A program made the translations under genes and the position numbers. A DNA stretch of 64,000 nucleotides from Przewalskia tangutica (lineage: Eukaryota; Streptophyta; Magnoliopsida; Solanales; Solanaceae), in NCBI GenBank assembly GCA_029844215.1, contig JAQGDG010000036.1:620001-684000 (forward strand), read 5' to 3'. Below the pieces are notes generated by a model that had not been told where the DNA came from, made no database searches, and worked only from the letters and a program-made list of their open reading frames with translations. Below, piece after piece: positions 48,615 to 58,372 of this stretch (position 1 is the first letter of the stretch; each line of letters starts with the position of its first letter).

Positions 48615-49639
48615 TTCTCCCCCCTTTAGAAACATTCGTCCCCGAATGTTCTTAGTCGGTTTTCAAGCTATACACACTCCGGCACAAACTCTATACTATG
48701 CCTATCAATCAATACTCCACAAGACTAACGATGCCACACATGGCCACCACATAACATACGTACAAAATCTCAATATTGTTTCTTGTTCCCCAATCCTTGG
48801 ATTTACTATCCAAACTTGGCCATTATGCTACTTACATTCCCGTTAAGGCTCTTCTCGGTCCTTACGACCTAGTTCCGGTGGAACGCATCCACGAACTCGT
48901 ACAACGATTAACTAAACTTGGGCCTTGCATCCCCGGGACCCTATCACATAACGGGACCATTTCTAACTGACATATAGGTGGCCTCGACCCGGCTCCTAAA
49001 TACCTCGTGGGGGTCAAATCTCCCACCGGCTGAGGGTATGTCTTGGGTAGGTGGGATGAATATCTCACTCGTTCTTGAAATTTGCTCGTCCAAAACTCAC
49101 CGAGATAACCAACCGTCTAGCCCTCTTACGCTGATCTCCGCGTTGGCCCTCTACCCTCTGTACACCTGCCTGTACTGGCCGAATAACCTCCTGCAGATGA
49201 AACTGTAGCACCACTATCTTGGTCAATAACATAACGACTTCCTCGCGACCTATAGTCTTCTCCTAACTGAGAAACTGGAGGCTCTGGTGCTGGGTCCTCA
49301 AAACCTGGCGCAGAAGAACTCGCCGACTGCGTCACAACATTCGGTATACCCTGGGCATAAGCCCTATCAACTCTCTGAGTCTGACTAGTAGCTCCTGCTA
49401 CTCCTTTGCCCTTCGGGCATCGTTGCCCTCGGAGGCATAGCGATGACACAAAAATACGTCGAGAGAGGAATTATCTTACTAACACACTACATGGCACGAT
49501 CTTAGAGTGAGAAGAATAGAAACCAACTCCTAAATGTCCTGTAGCCTCTGTTTATGGGTGTGGCGCAACACACCGATAATCAAGACTCTACTAGACACGG
49601 TCAGTAGACATTCCGAGGATCGATCGCTCGATACCACTC
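48615..49639 (-). mobile_element. Internal region of H with gag start only
   Basis: About 1.0 kb. Next to the LTR the plus strand shows the complement of the polypurine tract (TTCTCCCCCCTTTAGAAACA), then the complement of the shared block (CCACGAACTCGTACAACG near 48889). The gag start MPPRATMPEGQRSSRS lies at 49438 on the minus strand. A 107-residue frame (49126-49449) covers part of it, and the rest of gag and all of pol are gone. The PBS complement GCTCGATACCA is at 49627-49637. H is a heavily deleted copy. Confidence 0.68.
49090..49438 (-). pseudogene. N-terminal gag fragment of element H
   Basis: Starts at 49438 with MPPRATMPEGQRSSRS, similar in position and composition to the gag N-termini of C, F and K, but without the MPR(A/V) form. 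Stops appear soon after. A further piece GYTECCDAVGEFF and proline-rich text is only seen by shifting frame. There is no capsid domain or zinc knuckle. Confidence 0.55.
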
Positions 49640-49666
49640 TGTCACGCCCGAACCCGGGCGTGGTAG
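49640..49666 (-). repeat. Stub of the 5' LTR of H
   Basis: TGTCACGCCCGAACCCGGGC on the plus strand is the last 27 bases of an H-type LTR (compare 44569). It directly follows the PBS complement and then stops where a second LTR end, TGTCACGACCGACC, begins at 49667. The bases GGTAG (49662-49666) would be the target-site copy of that insertion. Confidence 0.75.
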
Positions 49667-51084
49667 TGTCACGACCGACCTCGGGCCGTGGATCAGTGCC
49701 TTACCGGGCACCCTGGTGATACAAACATCGAGAGAAAATCAGCGGAAATAAAACTTAAGCATGAATCAAGACATAAAATAAGAAATAGGCTAACCAAAGC
49801 GGTTACCTTCACGAATGTATATATCAAAAATTGAGCAGTTAAATCCGCTTACAAACCCCGCCACAGCAAGACTACAGACCTCTACGAATTTTTATAACAA
49901 CTATGATGGGACGGGGCCGCCATACCACAGATGTACAAGATCCTACAAACTCGTGGAATCATGCAAAAGATAAGCCTCGGAGAAGCGGGGCTTCCCAAAA
50001 CGCTGAACCGTGATCCTATGGCGAGGATCAACAACCGGTGTACCTCTACTGCGGCGTGAACGCAGCCCCCGAAGGAGGTCGCAACAGTACCAGTATGTGA
50101 AATCGAAATGCGGTAATAGAATCATAGCGATCTATATAAAGCAGAGACATGTATGATAACCAAACTACACATAATATATGGCGATCATGTCAAATCGGGG
50201 ACTCACGCCTCAAAGTCATCACTAAAATATAACCAAGGTCTCACGCCACAAAATCAATCATGCCCGCATCGTGGCGCGTGCCCTGGAATTCTCCATCGGT
50301 GTAGACATGTCGAGATGCATAACCATATCGGGTAATCAACCCTGCGCGTAGCCACATGCCCGAATTCTTTATCGGTGCGAGCATGTCCATGTAACAATAA
50401 TAACAATATACCGTAATCAACCACGCGTGACCACGTGCCCCGAATTCTTCATCGGTGCAGACATGTCCATGTAACAATAACAACAATATACCGGGTAATC
50501 AACCCTGCCGCATGGCCACATGCCCCCGGAATTCTTCATCGGTGCAGACATGTCCATGTAACAACAATAACAATATACCGGGTGATTAACCCGCCGCAGG
50601 CGCGTACCTCCGAATTCTTCATCGGTGCAGACATGTCCATGTATCAATAATAACAATATACCGGGTGATTAACCCGCCGCATGGCCGCATGCCCCCGGAA
50701 TTCTTCATCGGTGCAGACATGTCCATGTATCAATAATAACAATATACCGGCCCTCCATCGAGAGACGCGGTATCATAAGAATACAACTTTTACACAACAA
50801 GGCTATCACAAGCAAGCACAAGCAAATTACCATACTCCAATTCTCTTACAAATATCCATTTCCTTCACAAGAAGTCACCTGATACTAACACTCGTAGTAT
50901 CCAAAACAGAGTAACTATTATTTTAAGTAAACCAACACAATTCCCGTACCTTATTTTTAAACCACATCACTTCTCCTTTTAAAGTCAAGTTACCATTTTA
51001 AATCCAATAATAAAACCATTCTTTTGTTTCCATAAAGTCGTTATAACTAACTTCCCATAAAGCTATTATAACACTTTATATTTT
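49667..51084 (-). repeat. LTR I (minus strand, 5' part displaced by J)
   Basis: Ends at 49667 and runs right through the 3' module (49667-50260), a six-copy minisatellite (50270-50750) and the hairpin region (51030-51080), then is cut at 51084 by LTR J. The promoter half and the rest of this element lie outside the window. Its minisatellite is of the K type. No gene. Confidence 0.78.
50270..50750 (-). repeat. Minisatellite in LTR I, 6 copies of 76-87 bp
   Basis: ATCGGTG...GACATGTCCATG recurs at about 50295, 50371, 50451, 50538, 50621 and 50707, each with CGGAATTCT before and AACAATATACCGGGT after. The reverse complement is the unit of the K array (ACATGTCTACACCGATGCAG), so I and K share a repeat family. 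Confidence 0.9.
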
Positions 51085-52567
51085 TGTTACACCCCGTAGT
51101 TCCAGGGTATGTATATGAGGACGTACGTACGAGAATACGACATTAAAATTGGAAAGGAAGAAAGATGTGATTTTTCGACGGAAAAGTTTCCGGATTTTGT
51201 GAAGAAAAAGGTTCGTTAATGGGAATTGGATTCCCAGATTTGGTATTCGGACTTTTTAGAATATTTGAGAATTATGGAATTTTATTTCCGAAATTGGTCA
51301 CGTGGGGCCCACGGGAGAATTTACGGTTTTGTGGGGCCCACTTTATTTTCGGATTTTTGGCATTACGGATATTTTCGGAAGATGAGATATTTTGGACGAG
51401 TAGGGGGCGACACGTGTCACCCCCATGTGGCCATGTTGGCCGAATGGTTGGTGGACAAGTGTTTGGACGTTTTGGTGGACAAGTGGCAAGCCACTTGTCC
51501 CATTTTTGTGGTGGACACATGTCTCATTGTTGTGGTGGACACTTGGTTGGAAGACTCCACTCCCACATGGACCAAATCCTCACCATACACTTGCTTTGAT
51601 CCTAGCCATTGATTTCTCTATAAATACCCCCCTTGTTGCAAGACTTTATTCATCCCTCACTTGAAATATTTTTCCAAGGCAAAAATTCCCCCTCCCACCC
51701 TTTGTGGTTCTCGTCCAACAACCCCCCCCTCTTGTGAAAGAATTTCTTCAAGTATTGTTATAATCCCATATACCTTAGCCAAAAATCCCTTGTAGTATTC
51801 CAAAGTTATCTTTATACTAAGAGCCCGAAAATACTACTTTATTCCTTAGTCGCAAAATAAAACCCTAGAAAAATCTTCATAAGCGTAGATGAAGTGTTAA
51901 GAGAAGTTTATTAGAAACTTCTAAGGGTTGCTTGGAGCGGGTTGGAGCGTATGAATTGGAGCTAAACGTTGCTCAGGATCGACTTATAAAACTTGGATAA
52001 TTTTGGGCTTATCGAGGTAATGATCTTTATCCCCCTATTGTAATTGGAAATTACATGTTGTAGTAATGTATAGTTGAGTATACTATATATAGAATGAATA
52101 TTGATAATAATTGCAGTATTTACATTGACTGTATTCTGATGAGACTTGTAGTATTATTGTGGGCGGTGTTGTACACGTCCTGTTAGGCGATGTAACCCTC
52201 GAGTTGTTGGCTTGGTAGCGGGCCTTGATAGAGGAGGAGATTTATGTGGTTCGGGGGAGGAGGTGCTGCCGAATTTTTCGTAGAATAATGACCTTGTGCT
52301 TTGAATTGTTCTACGAAGAGATCTAGAGGTTGATAGACGTTTTATGGCCTTTATAGGTTGAAGTACTACGAGTAGCGTATTCTACTTGAAGGGTGGAAAA
52401 GGCTAGCAGGGTTATAGTACTTTGGAGCATTTTGCTAATTGTCGATAATCGTCGCGAGGTATGTGAACCTCTTCCTATCTTTTCTAGCATGATTGTTGTG
52501 AACTATGTAGTACGGTAGACGTACGTGTGCTAAACGAATTTGGTTGGTTTAAAACATAAAGTGTTAT
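51085..52567 (+). repeat. LTR J, left part (promoter half and leader)
   Basis: Starts TGTTACACCCCGTAGTTCC. It contains twin GTGGGGCCCAC motifs (51303 and 51335 area), the palindrome GGGGGCGACACGTGTCACCC (about 51404-51423), TATAAATA (51619-51626), donor-like GAGGTAATGATC near 52015 and the GAGGTATGTG block at 52456-52490. It is interrupted at 52567, inside the hairpin sequence CATAAAGTGTTAT, by element K, and resumes at 61930. Confidence 0.88.
52563..52567. repeat. Target-site duplication of K, left copy
   Basis: GTTAT directly before the TGTTATACC start of the K 5' LTR. The same five bases follow the 3' LTR at 61930-61934, and joining the flanks restores the J hairpin sequence seen intact in C, F and A. 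Confidence 0.9.
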
Positions 52568-53274
52568 TGTTATACCCCGTAGTTGCAGGGTATGTATGTG
52601 AGGACGTACGTACGAGAGTACGGCAGAAATTTTGAAAAGAAAGAAAGATGTGAGTTTTCGACGGAAAAGTTTCCGGTTATTTGTGAAGAAAAAGGTTCGT
52701 TAATGGGAATTGGATTCCCAGATTTGGTATTTGGACTTCATAGATTATATTAGAATTTTGAGATTTTATTTTCGGAAATGGTCACGTGGGGCCCACGGGA
52801 GAAATTTACGGTTTTGTGGGGCCCGCTTTGTTTTTGAGATTTCCGGTATTTTGGATATTTTCGGAGGACGAAATATTCTGGGCGAATCGGGGGGCGACAC
52901 GTGTCACCCCCATGTGGCACCCTTGGCCGAAATATTTATTGTGCACAACACCCGATTAGAGTCGTTTTTCGACGAAACGTTTTACATAACTTGCGAGGGG
53001 AAAATTCCGGCTATGTCGTTTTGTATTTTTGCGGATTTTTCCGAGCGACGGAACATTTTTGGGCCAACGAGAGGGTGACACTTGTCACCTCAGTGATTTG
53101 GTAGGCAGCGGGGGCGTCTTCCTCCCTTATTTTGTGCCTTGTTTGGCCTTGTTTGGTGCATTGTTTTGTGGCATGTTTTGTGGAGTAGGGGTTAGGGTGC
53201 ACTTGGCTTGATCTTGGCCTACACTTGCCTTGCACTTGGCATGATCTTGGCCATTGATGGGCCTGGGCTTGTGC

Positions 53275-53282
53275 TATAAATA
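53275..53282 (+). promoter_or_regulatory. TATA box of the K 5' LTR
   Basis: TATAAATA about 707 bases from the LTR start, followed by C-rich sequence. The same TATAAATACCCC arrangement is found in C (13401, 19324), J (51619), the K 3' LTR (59081) and, on the minus strand, in F (34204, 40267). It leaves about 2.84 kb of LTR downstream as R and U5. Confidence 0.75.
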
Positions 53283-55194
53283 CCCCCCCTAGTGATGAAA
53301 GTATTCATCCACTCCGCACTTTGTCTGAGCCTTGAAAACTCTCCCTCCCCACTTCAGTGTTCTCGTCCGAAGCCTTCCCCCCTCCCCTTTGAGTGGCCTT
53401 GTGGCGAGAGCCTTCCCTCCCCTGGAGGTGCTAGTAGTGGGGTACCCCTGCCTAGTTGTTTTCGTATAATACCCCCTTTTGTGGTATAGAAATACTCTCC
53501 TAGTATTGTTATAATGCCCAAAATACCTTAGCCTTTACCTAGTAGTATTTCAAAAGTTACCTCTATACGTAGAGCAGGAAATACTACCTTTGTCCTTTAG
53601 TCTCAAACCGAAACCCTAAGGAAATCTTCATAGTTGGTTGAAGTATTTGAGTAGAAGTTGGTTAGAACTTCTAAGGGTTGTTTGGAGTGGTTTGGAGCGC
53701 ACGGTGGAGCTAAACCTTGCTCAAGATCGACATTATAACTTGGATAATTTTGGGCTTGTCGAGGTAAATATTCTTGTCCCCTTATTGTAATTGGAGATTA
53801 CATGTTGTAGGATTATATAGTTGAAGTATACTATATATAGAACTGAACATAGCTTGCGGCAATGTCTTTTGACTTAAGACTGAATTTAAAGAAGAGAAGT
53901 GAACTGTAATTACATAGAAGACATACGAGACTTGTGGTATTATTGTATAGTAGAATTGTATCGTCCGGTTAGGCGTATAAACCCTGGTTGGCTTGATGGC
54001 CTACTCGATAGAGGAGGAGATTTACGCTCATGTTGGGGAGGTCTGCGAATTTTACGTAGAATATGGAACCGTGCGGTTAGAAGTTAATAGACGTTTGTGG
54101 CCTTATAGGTGGAAATGCTGCGAGTAGCGTATTCTACTTAAAGAGTGGAGCGCTAGCGATTCTGATCTTGTGGGCGTTTTGCTTATTATCGATAATCGTC
54201 GCGAGGTATGTGAACCTCTTCCTATCCTTCTAGCATGATGCTTTGTAAACTATGTAGTATGCGATAGACGCGTACGTGTTAAATGAGTTGGTTGGTTTAA
54301 AACATAGGGTGTTATAATAGCTTTATGGGAAGTTAGTTATAACGACTTACATGTAGGTAAAAGATTGGTTTGTTGATTGTAGAAGTTAAGAGACTTGATC
54401 TTGAAAGATAAGAGACTTAACTTGTTTTACTTGTTATTAACATTTTGTTAAATGTGTTGTGAAACCTCATTCTCGAGTAATGAGTACTTGGTTTTAAAAG
54501 AATAATGTTTCTTGATTTCGAAATGAGAATAAGTGTCGAGCAAACCACGGCGCTAATAAAGGAAGGTGTATTGACAATTAACAAATTGTTATTAAAACCA
54601 AGAGAAACCTCCATCTGCATGAAGCTAAGATAAGACAAAATTGTATTACATTTCCTAGATCATGGTCTTTGTAACAAGATTGTTGTAAACAAGAATAAAC
54701 GGCTCACATACAAGACATATGTTACTCAATTGTTTTAAAAGAGATTAAGACTATGAGTTATGAAACCCTTCTAAAAATGAGAAACTTGAGCATTTGAATT
54801 AGGCAAACTTGAACGTTTGGAAAATAATGATTGTTACTTGATTTTACAAAAGGGAAGTATTTTGGTTTACTTAAAAAGATAGTCACTCTATTTTAAGCTA
54901 CGGGTATTATGTGATTTTTGTGAAAAAAATGGATCCTTTAAAAAGAGTTAACGTACGTAGTACTTAGGGTTAAAACCCAGACTTTGATACGAAATGGAAG
55001 TACCTTGAGTTGTGTGTAACTTGCCTATGCTTGTTGTTGTGTAACTCGCCTATGCTTGTTGTGATAGCCTTTGTTGTGCAAGTGTTGATATCAGGTGACT
55101 TCTTGGGAAGGAGTGGATCTTTTATAAAAGTCTAGAAGTATGGTAATTTGCTTGAGCTTGTTTGTGATAGCCTGGTTGTGCGGTATATTGTTGT

Positions 55195-55500
55195 TGATGT
55201 CACATGGACATGTCTACACCGATGCAGAATTCCGGGGGCATGTGGCCATGTGGCAGGGTTGATTACCTGATATATTGTTATTGTGGTTACATGGACATGT
55301 CTACACCGATGCAGAATTCCGGGGGCGTGTGGCCATGCGGCGGGGTTAATCACCCAGTATTATTGTTGATAATGTCACTTGGACGTGTCTACACCGATGC
55401 AGAATTCCGGGGGCATGTGGCCATGGGGCATTGTTATTATTGTTGCATCATGGGCATGTCTACACCGATGCAGAATTCCGGGGGCATGCGGCCATGATGC
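55195..55500 (+). repeat. Minisatellite in 5' LTR of K, 4 copies of 80-89 bp
   Basis: ACACCGATGCAGAATTCCGG recurs near 55215, 55301, 55390 and 55470, each with GGACATGTCT before and GGGCATG(T/C)GGCCATG after. It is the reverse-complement counterpart of the LTR I array. Confidence 0.9.
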
Positions 55501-56122
55501 GAACATGATTGATGTTGTGGGCGTGAGACCCATAGTTTTATTTGAGTGATGACTTGAGGGCGTGAGTCCCTGACTTGACATGACTGCTTTTATGTTGTGA
55601 ACTGTAGTTCTGTTATCATACATGTCTCCTGTTTTTATATAGACTGTTATGATTTCATTTACAGTATTTTTCAGTTTCACATACTTGGTACCTGTTGTAC
55701 TGACCTCCTTCGGGGGGCTGCGTTCATGCCGCAGGTAGAGGTACACCAGTGTTGATCCTCGCTCTTAGGGTCACAGTTCAGCGTTGGGAAGCTCCGTTTC
55801 TCCGGAGGCTTATCTTTGGTATGTTACCCTGAGTTGTAGGTTCTTGTATAGTCAGGGGTATGGCGGGGCCCTGTCCCGTCATGTGTATAAAAACTCTTAG
55901 AGGTGCAGTAGTACCGTTGTGGCGGTGGCTTGTAAAAGGATTACACTGCTCGTTTTGAAAGAGTTGTTTATATATTTTTATTGGAAGGTAACCGCTTGGT
56001 TGACTGTTTTATGATCATATATCATGTTTCATGTTATGTTTTATTTTCCGTGGTTTTCTCGATGTTGTATCACTAGGGTGCCCGGTAAGGCACGATCACG
56101 CCCGGATCGGTCGTGACAAAAG

Positions 56123-56135
56123 TGGTATCGTGAGC
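56123..56135 (+). promoter_or_regulatory. Primer-binding site of element K
   Basis: TGGTATCGTGAGC four bases after the LTR end. It is a variant of TGGTATCAGAGC (initiator tRNA-Met), with CAG replaced by CGTG. As K is otherwise the freshest insertion, this change may be a read error. Confidence 0.78.
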
Positions 56136-56318
56136 GATTAATCTCGGAAAGTGTCTACGCATCGTGTCTAGTAGAGTCTTGATTATCGATGTGTTGTGCA
56201 CCACATCTATGTCGAGGCTATAGGAAATTTAGGATTGGTTTCCATTCTTCTCATTCGAGATCGTGCCTTAGAGTCATGTTGTAAGTTGGACCCTCCGACG
56301 TATCTCGTTTTACCGCTT

Positions 56319-57548
56319 ATGCCTCGCGCAAAGCAACCAGAGCCCGAAGGGCAAGGCGGCCGAGGAGCTGCTAGTGAGATCTGAGAAGAGTACGAGGCGC
56401 AGCCCTGACAAGATTCCGAGTTGTGCTTGACGGCGGGTTTTGTAGCGCCGCCCGGCCCAGCAGAGGTTAGAGCGGCAATGGCTGCCGAGACCGCGATACT
56501 GAGCCTCCACCCCACCGGAGCGCAGGAGATGGGTTATAAGGAGATGGCGATTCTTGGCGAGTCGTGGCCGATATGAGGATAGGATCTGGCGATTCAGTTC
56601 GAGCACCGCGGTTCACCCCGAGCGTATAGTTTGAGGCTACGGGACTTTACGAAGTCAGTAGCCCGCCGAGTTTTATGGGTCGAGGCACGAGGATGATCTG
56701 CGGGAGTTCATCCGGCGATTCTGGTCGTGAGAGTGATCAAGGCTTGGAGACCGAGTCGGTGGTCTTAGGTTCGCATCGGCCGCGTGATACCGCCGATCGG
56801 TTTGATTCGTGGGAGTTGTCCCGGGAGAGCATGCGCTTCAGAAGATGGACGAGTTCTCAGAGGCATTCCTCACTCACTTCTTGCCTCCGCAGATGAGGAG
56901 GGCACGGGCCGACAGATTTATGATGCTGAGACAGAGAGGGCGTACGGTTCGGGAGTACAACGTGGAGTTTGACTCGTTGGCTCGGTATGTCCCCGCTTTA
57001 GTGGCAACCATGGAGGATAGAGTGCACCGCTACGTCACCGGATTAGATGATTGCTTGACAGAGGCTTGTTCGAGTGTAGCTCTTCAGCCGGGCATGGACA
57101 TTGCCCGCATGCAGGCTCATGCACTGGGGTGTGAGGCACGGAGAGGTCGACGGAATGACCAAGATCAGCAGAAGAGGGCCAGAACAACAGGGTCCTTTGG
57201 TGACTTTCGAGGCGGACCGCCTCAGCAGCATACTAGTTTTGTACCTCCGCCAGTGCAGAGTGGTCCTCCACAACCTTGAGCATCCAGTATTCGGGAGCGG
57301 TCGTGGCTCGAGGTTCAGGTTTCCATGGAAGTAAGGGTGTTGGCCAGATGCGGTCACCCCTACCTCGGTGTGGTCGATGTGGTAGACCGCATTTCGGGGA
57401 GTGTCGTGGTGCCAGGGGAGCTTGTTATTTTTGCGGCCAGCAGGGCCATTTTGCGAGGAACTGTCCGACCAAGGGAAGCACGGATGTTACGACTCAGCCT
57501 TCAGATCGATGGCTGGTTCATCACCTTCATAGCTTATGCGCCTGTATG
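56319..57548 (+). pseudogene. gag of element K (capsid and zinc knuckle), frame-shifted
   Basis: Starts at 56319 (MPRAKQPEPEGQGG). The best frame, 56809-57279, holds the retrotransposon gag domain: EAFLTHFLPPQMRRARADRF, MMLRQRGRTVREYNVEFDSL, ARYVPALVATMEDRVHRYV. The tail (57276-57560, other frame) has CGRCGRPHFGEC and the CCHC zinc knuckle CYFCGQQGHFARNC (57423-57464) with all four metal ligands. The product would be a particle-forming, RNA-binding protein of about 410 residues. Breaks near 56384, between 56384 and 56809, and at 57279 interrupt it. Since the LTRs look young, some are probably base-call errors. No protease motif (DTG/DSG) follows. Confidence 0.88.
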
Positions 57549-58372
57549 ACGTGCCTATGATAAGAGTGACGGTGGATACAGGTATATCCTTAACCCTCTA
57601 GAGTTTTGTATGCTGATGTGTTTTAGTGTTATGTTCGGATAGCTTTGTGCTAAATGTGATTTAGACACCTGGTTATTGTAGAAGGGTAAGTATGGGGGCA
57701 TGGTAAGTGTGAACCTTAGACTATGTCACGATTGAGACCTTAGAGGTAAGGTCGTCTTGAGTAAAAGATTTATTTCATGGTTGACCCTTATCAGAGTAAG
57801 AAGTACGTGGGAATTATTTGTGTGATAAGTCCATGGGTAGTGTGAGATGGAAGTGGTAGCTTTCATGACTTGATTAGGTAAGATTGTTCCGCTCGGCGAG
57901 CAAGTATGGCGCGATTGTGGGTCGGGTTGATGGCGCCGCTGGTCGACCCGCGGCCGGTTTTGGGTGGGGTCGGTCTGGTGGTCCCGCCAGAGGGTAGGGT
58001 CACGAGGGTGCTAGGCCCCAGTTTAGGTGACCATCGTATGAGTTCGTGGATGTGTTCGACCAGAAGCGGTTCGTGAAGGCCAGGAATGGCCTTGGCGGAA
58101 CAGTGAAGCTAGTAAGATGACCAAGTTTGGGGGTAGTGACCCCACAGTTTTGAGAACCTCAGGGATCGCATGCAGTTCGGTACCATTGGTTGGGTCGCCG
58201 GAGTGACACTAGAACCTCGCGGCAAAGTGACAAAAGCGGTATCGCACGACGAGTAAGGAAGGAACGCGTGTGTTAGTTCGCGGCTGTGGCGTCGGCAACT
58301 TGTTAGAGGAACTTTATCGTTATCCGACTTGAGAAGGAACATTCGGAACGAATGTTTCTAAGGAGGGGAGAA
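57549..58372 (+). other. Non-coding 3' internal block and PPT of element K
   Basis: Begins CCTTAACCCTCTAGAG soon after gag. It carries the hairpin pair CGGGTTGA (57923-57930) with TCGACCCG (57943-57950), GTAGGGTCACGAGGGTG near 58004, GAGTTCGTGGATGTGTTCG near 58037 and ACTAGAACCTCGCGGCAAAG near 58208. All of these recur in C, and several recur in D, F and H. It ends with GGAACATTCGGAACGAATG and the polypurine tract AAGGAGGGGAGAA (58360-58372), touching the 3' LTR. No pol homology. Confidence 0.8.
58360..58372 (+). promoter_or_regulatory. Polypurine tract of element K
   Basis: AAGGAGGGGAGAA, purines only, directly before TGTTATACC. This is the plus-strand primer site of reverse transcription and sets the 3' LTR start. 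Confidence 0.85.

Larger units (their letters stand above)
52568..56118 (+). repeat. 5' LTR of element K
   Basis: 3551 bases, from TGTTATACCCCGTAG to GTCGTGACA. The first ~370 bases match LTR J (twin GGGCCC motifs and palindrome 52891-52910). The following part (ACACCCGATTAGAGTCG from about 52949) matches the promoter half of C and brings a second palindrome (53071-53090). TATAAATA is at 53275-53282, donor-like GAGGTAAATATTC near 53760, the GAGGTATGTG block near 54203, the hairpin 54302-54352, the minisatellite 55195-55500 and the 3' module from 55540. It is collinear with the 3' LTR (3557 bases). Confidence 0.93.

Noticed and set aside
50270..50750. Regular repeats resembling a CRISPR array
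   Set aside because: The units are contiguous 76-87 base monomers without unique spacers, lie inside a plant LTR, and no cas genes are present.
51219..51664. Three overlapping frames of 79-128 residues at the start of LTR J
   Set aside because: They cover the U3 promoter with its GGGCCC motifs, G-box palindrome and TATA box. They overlap in different frames and are not conserved as protein in K or B.
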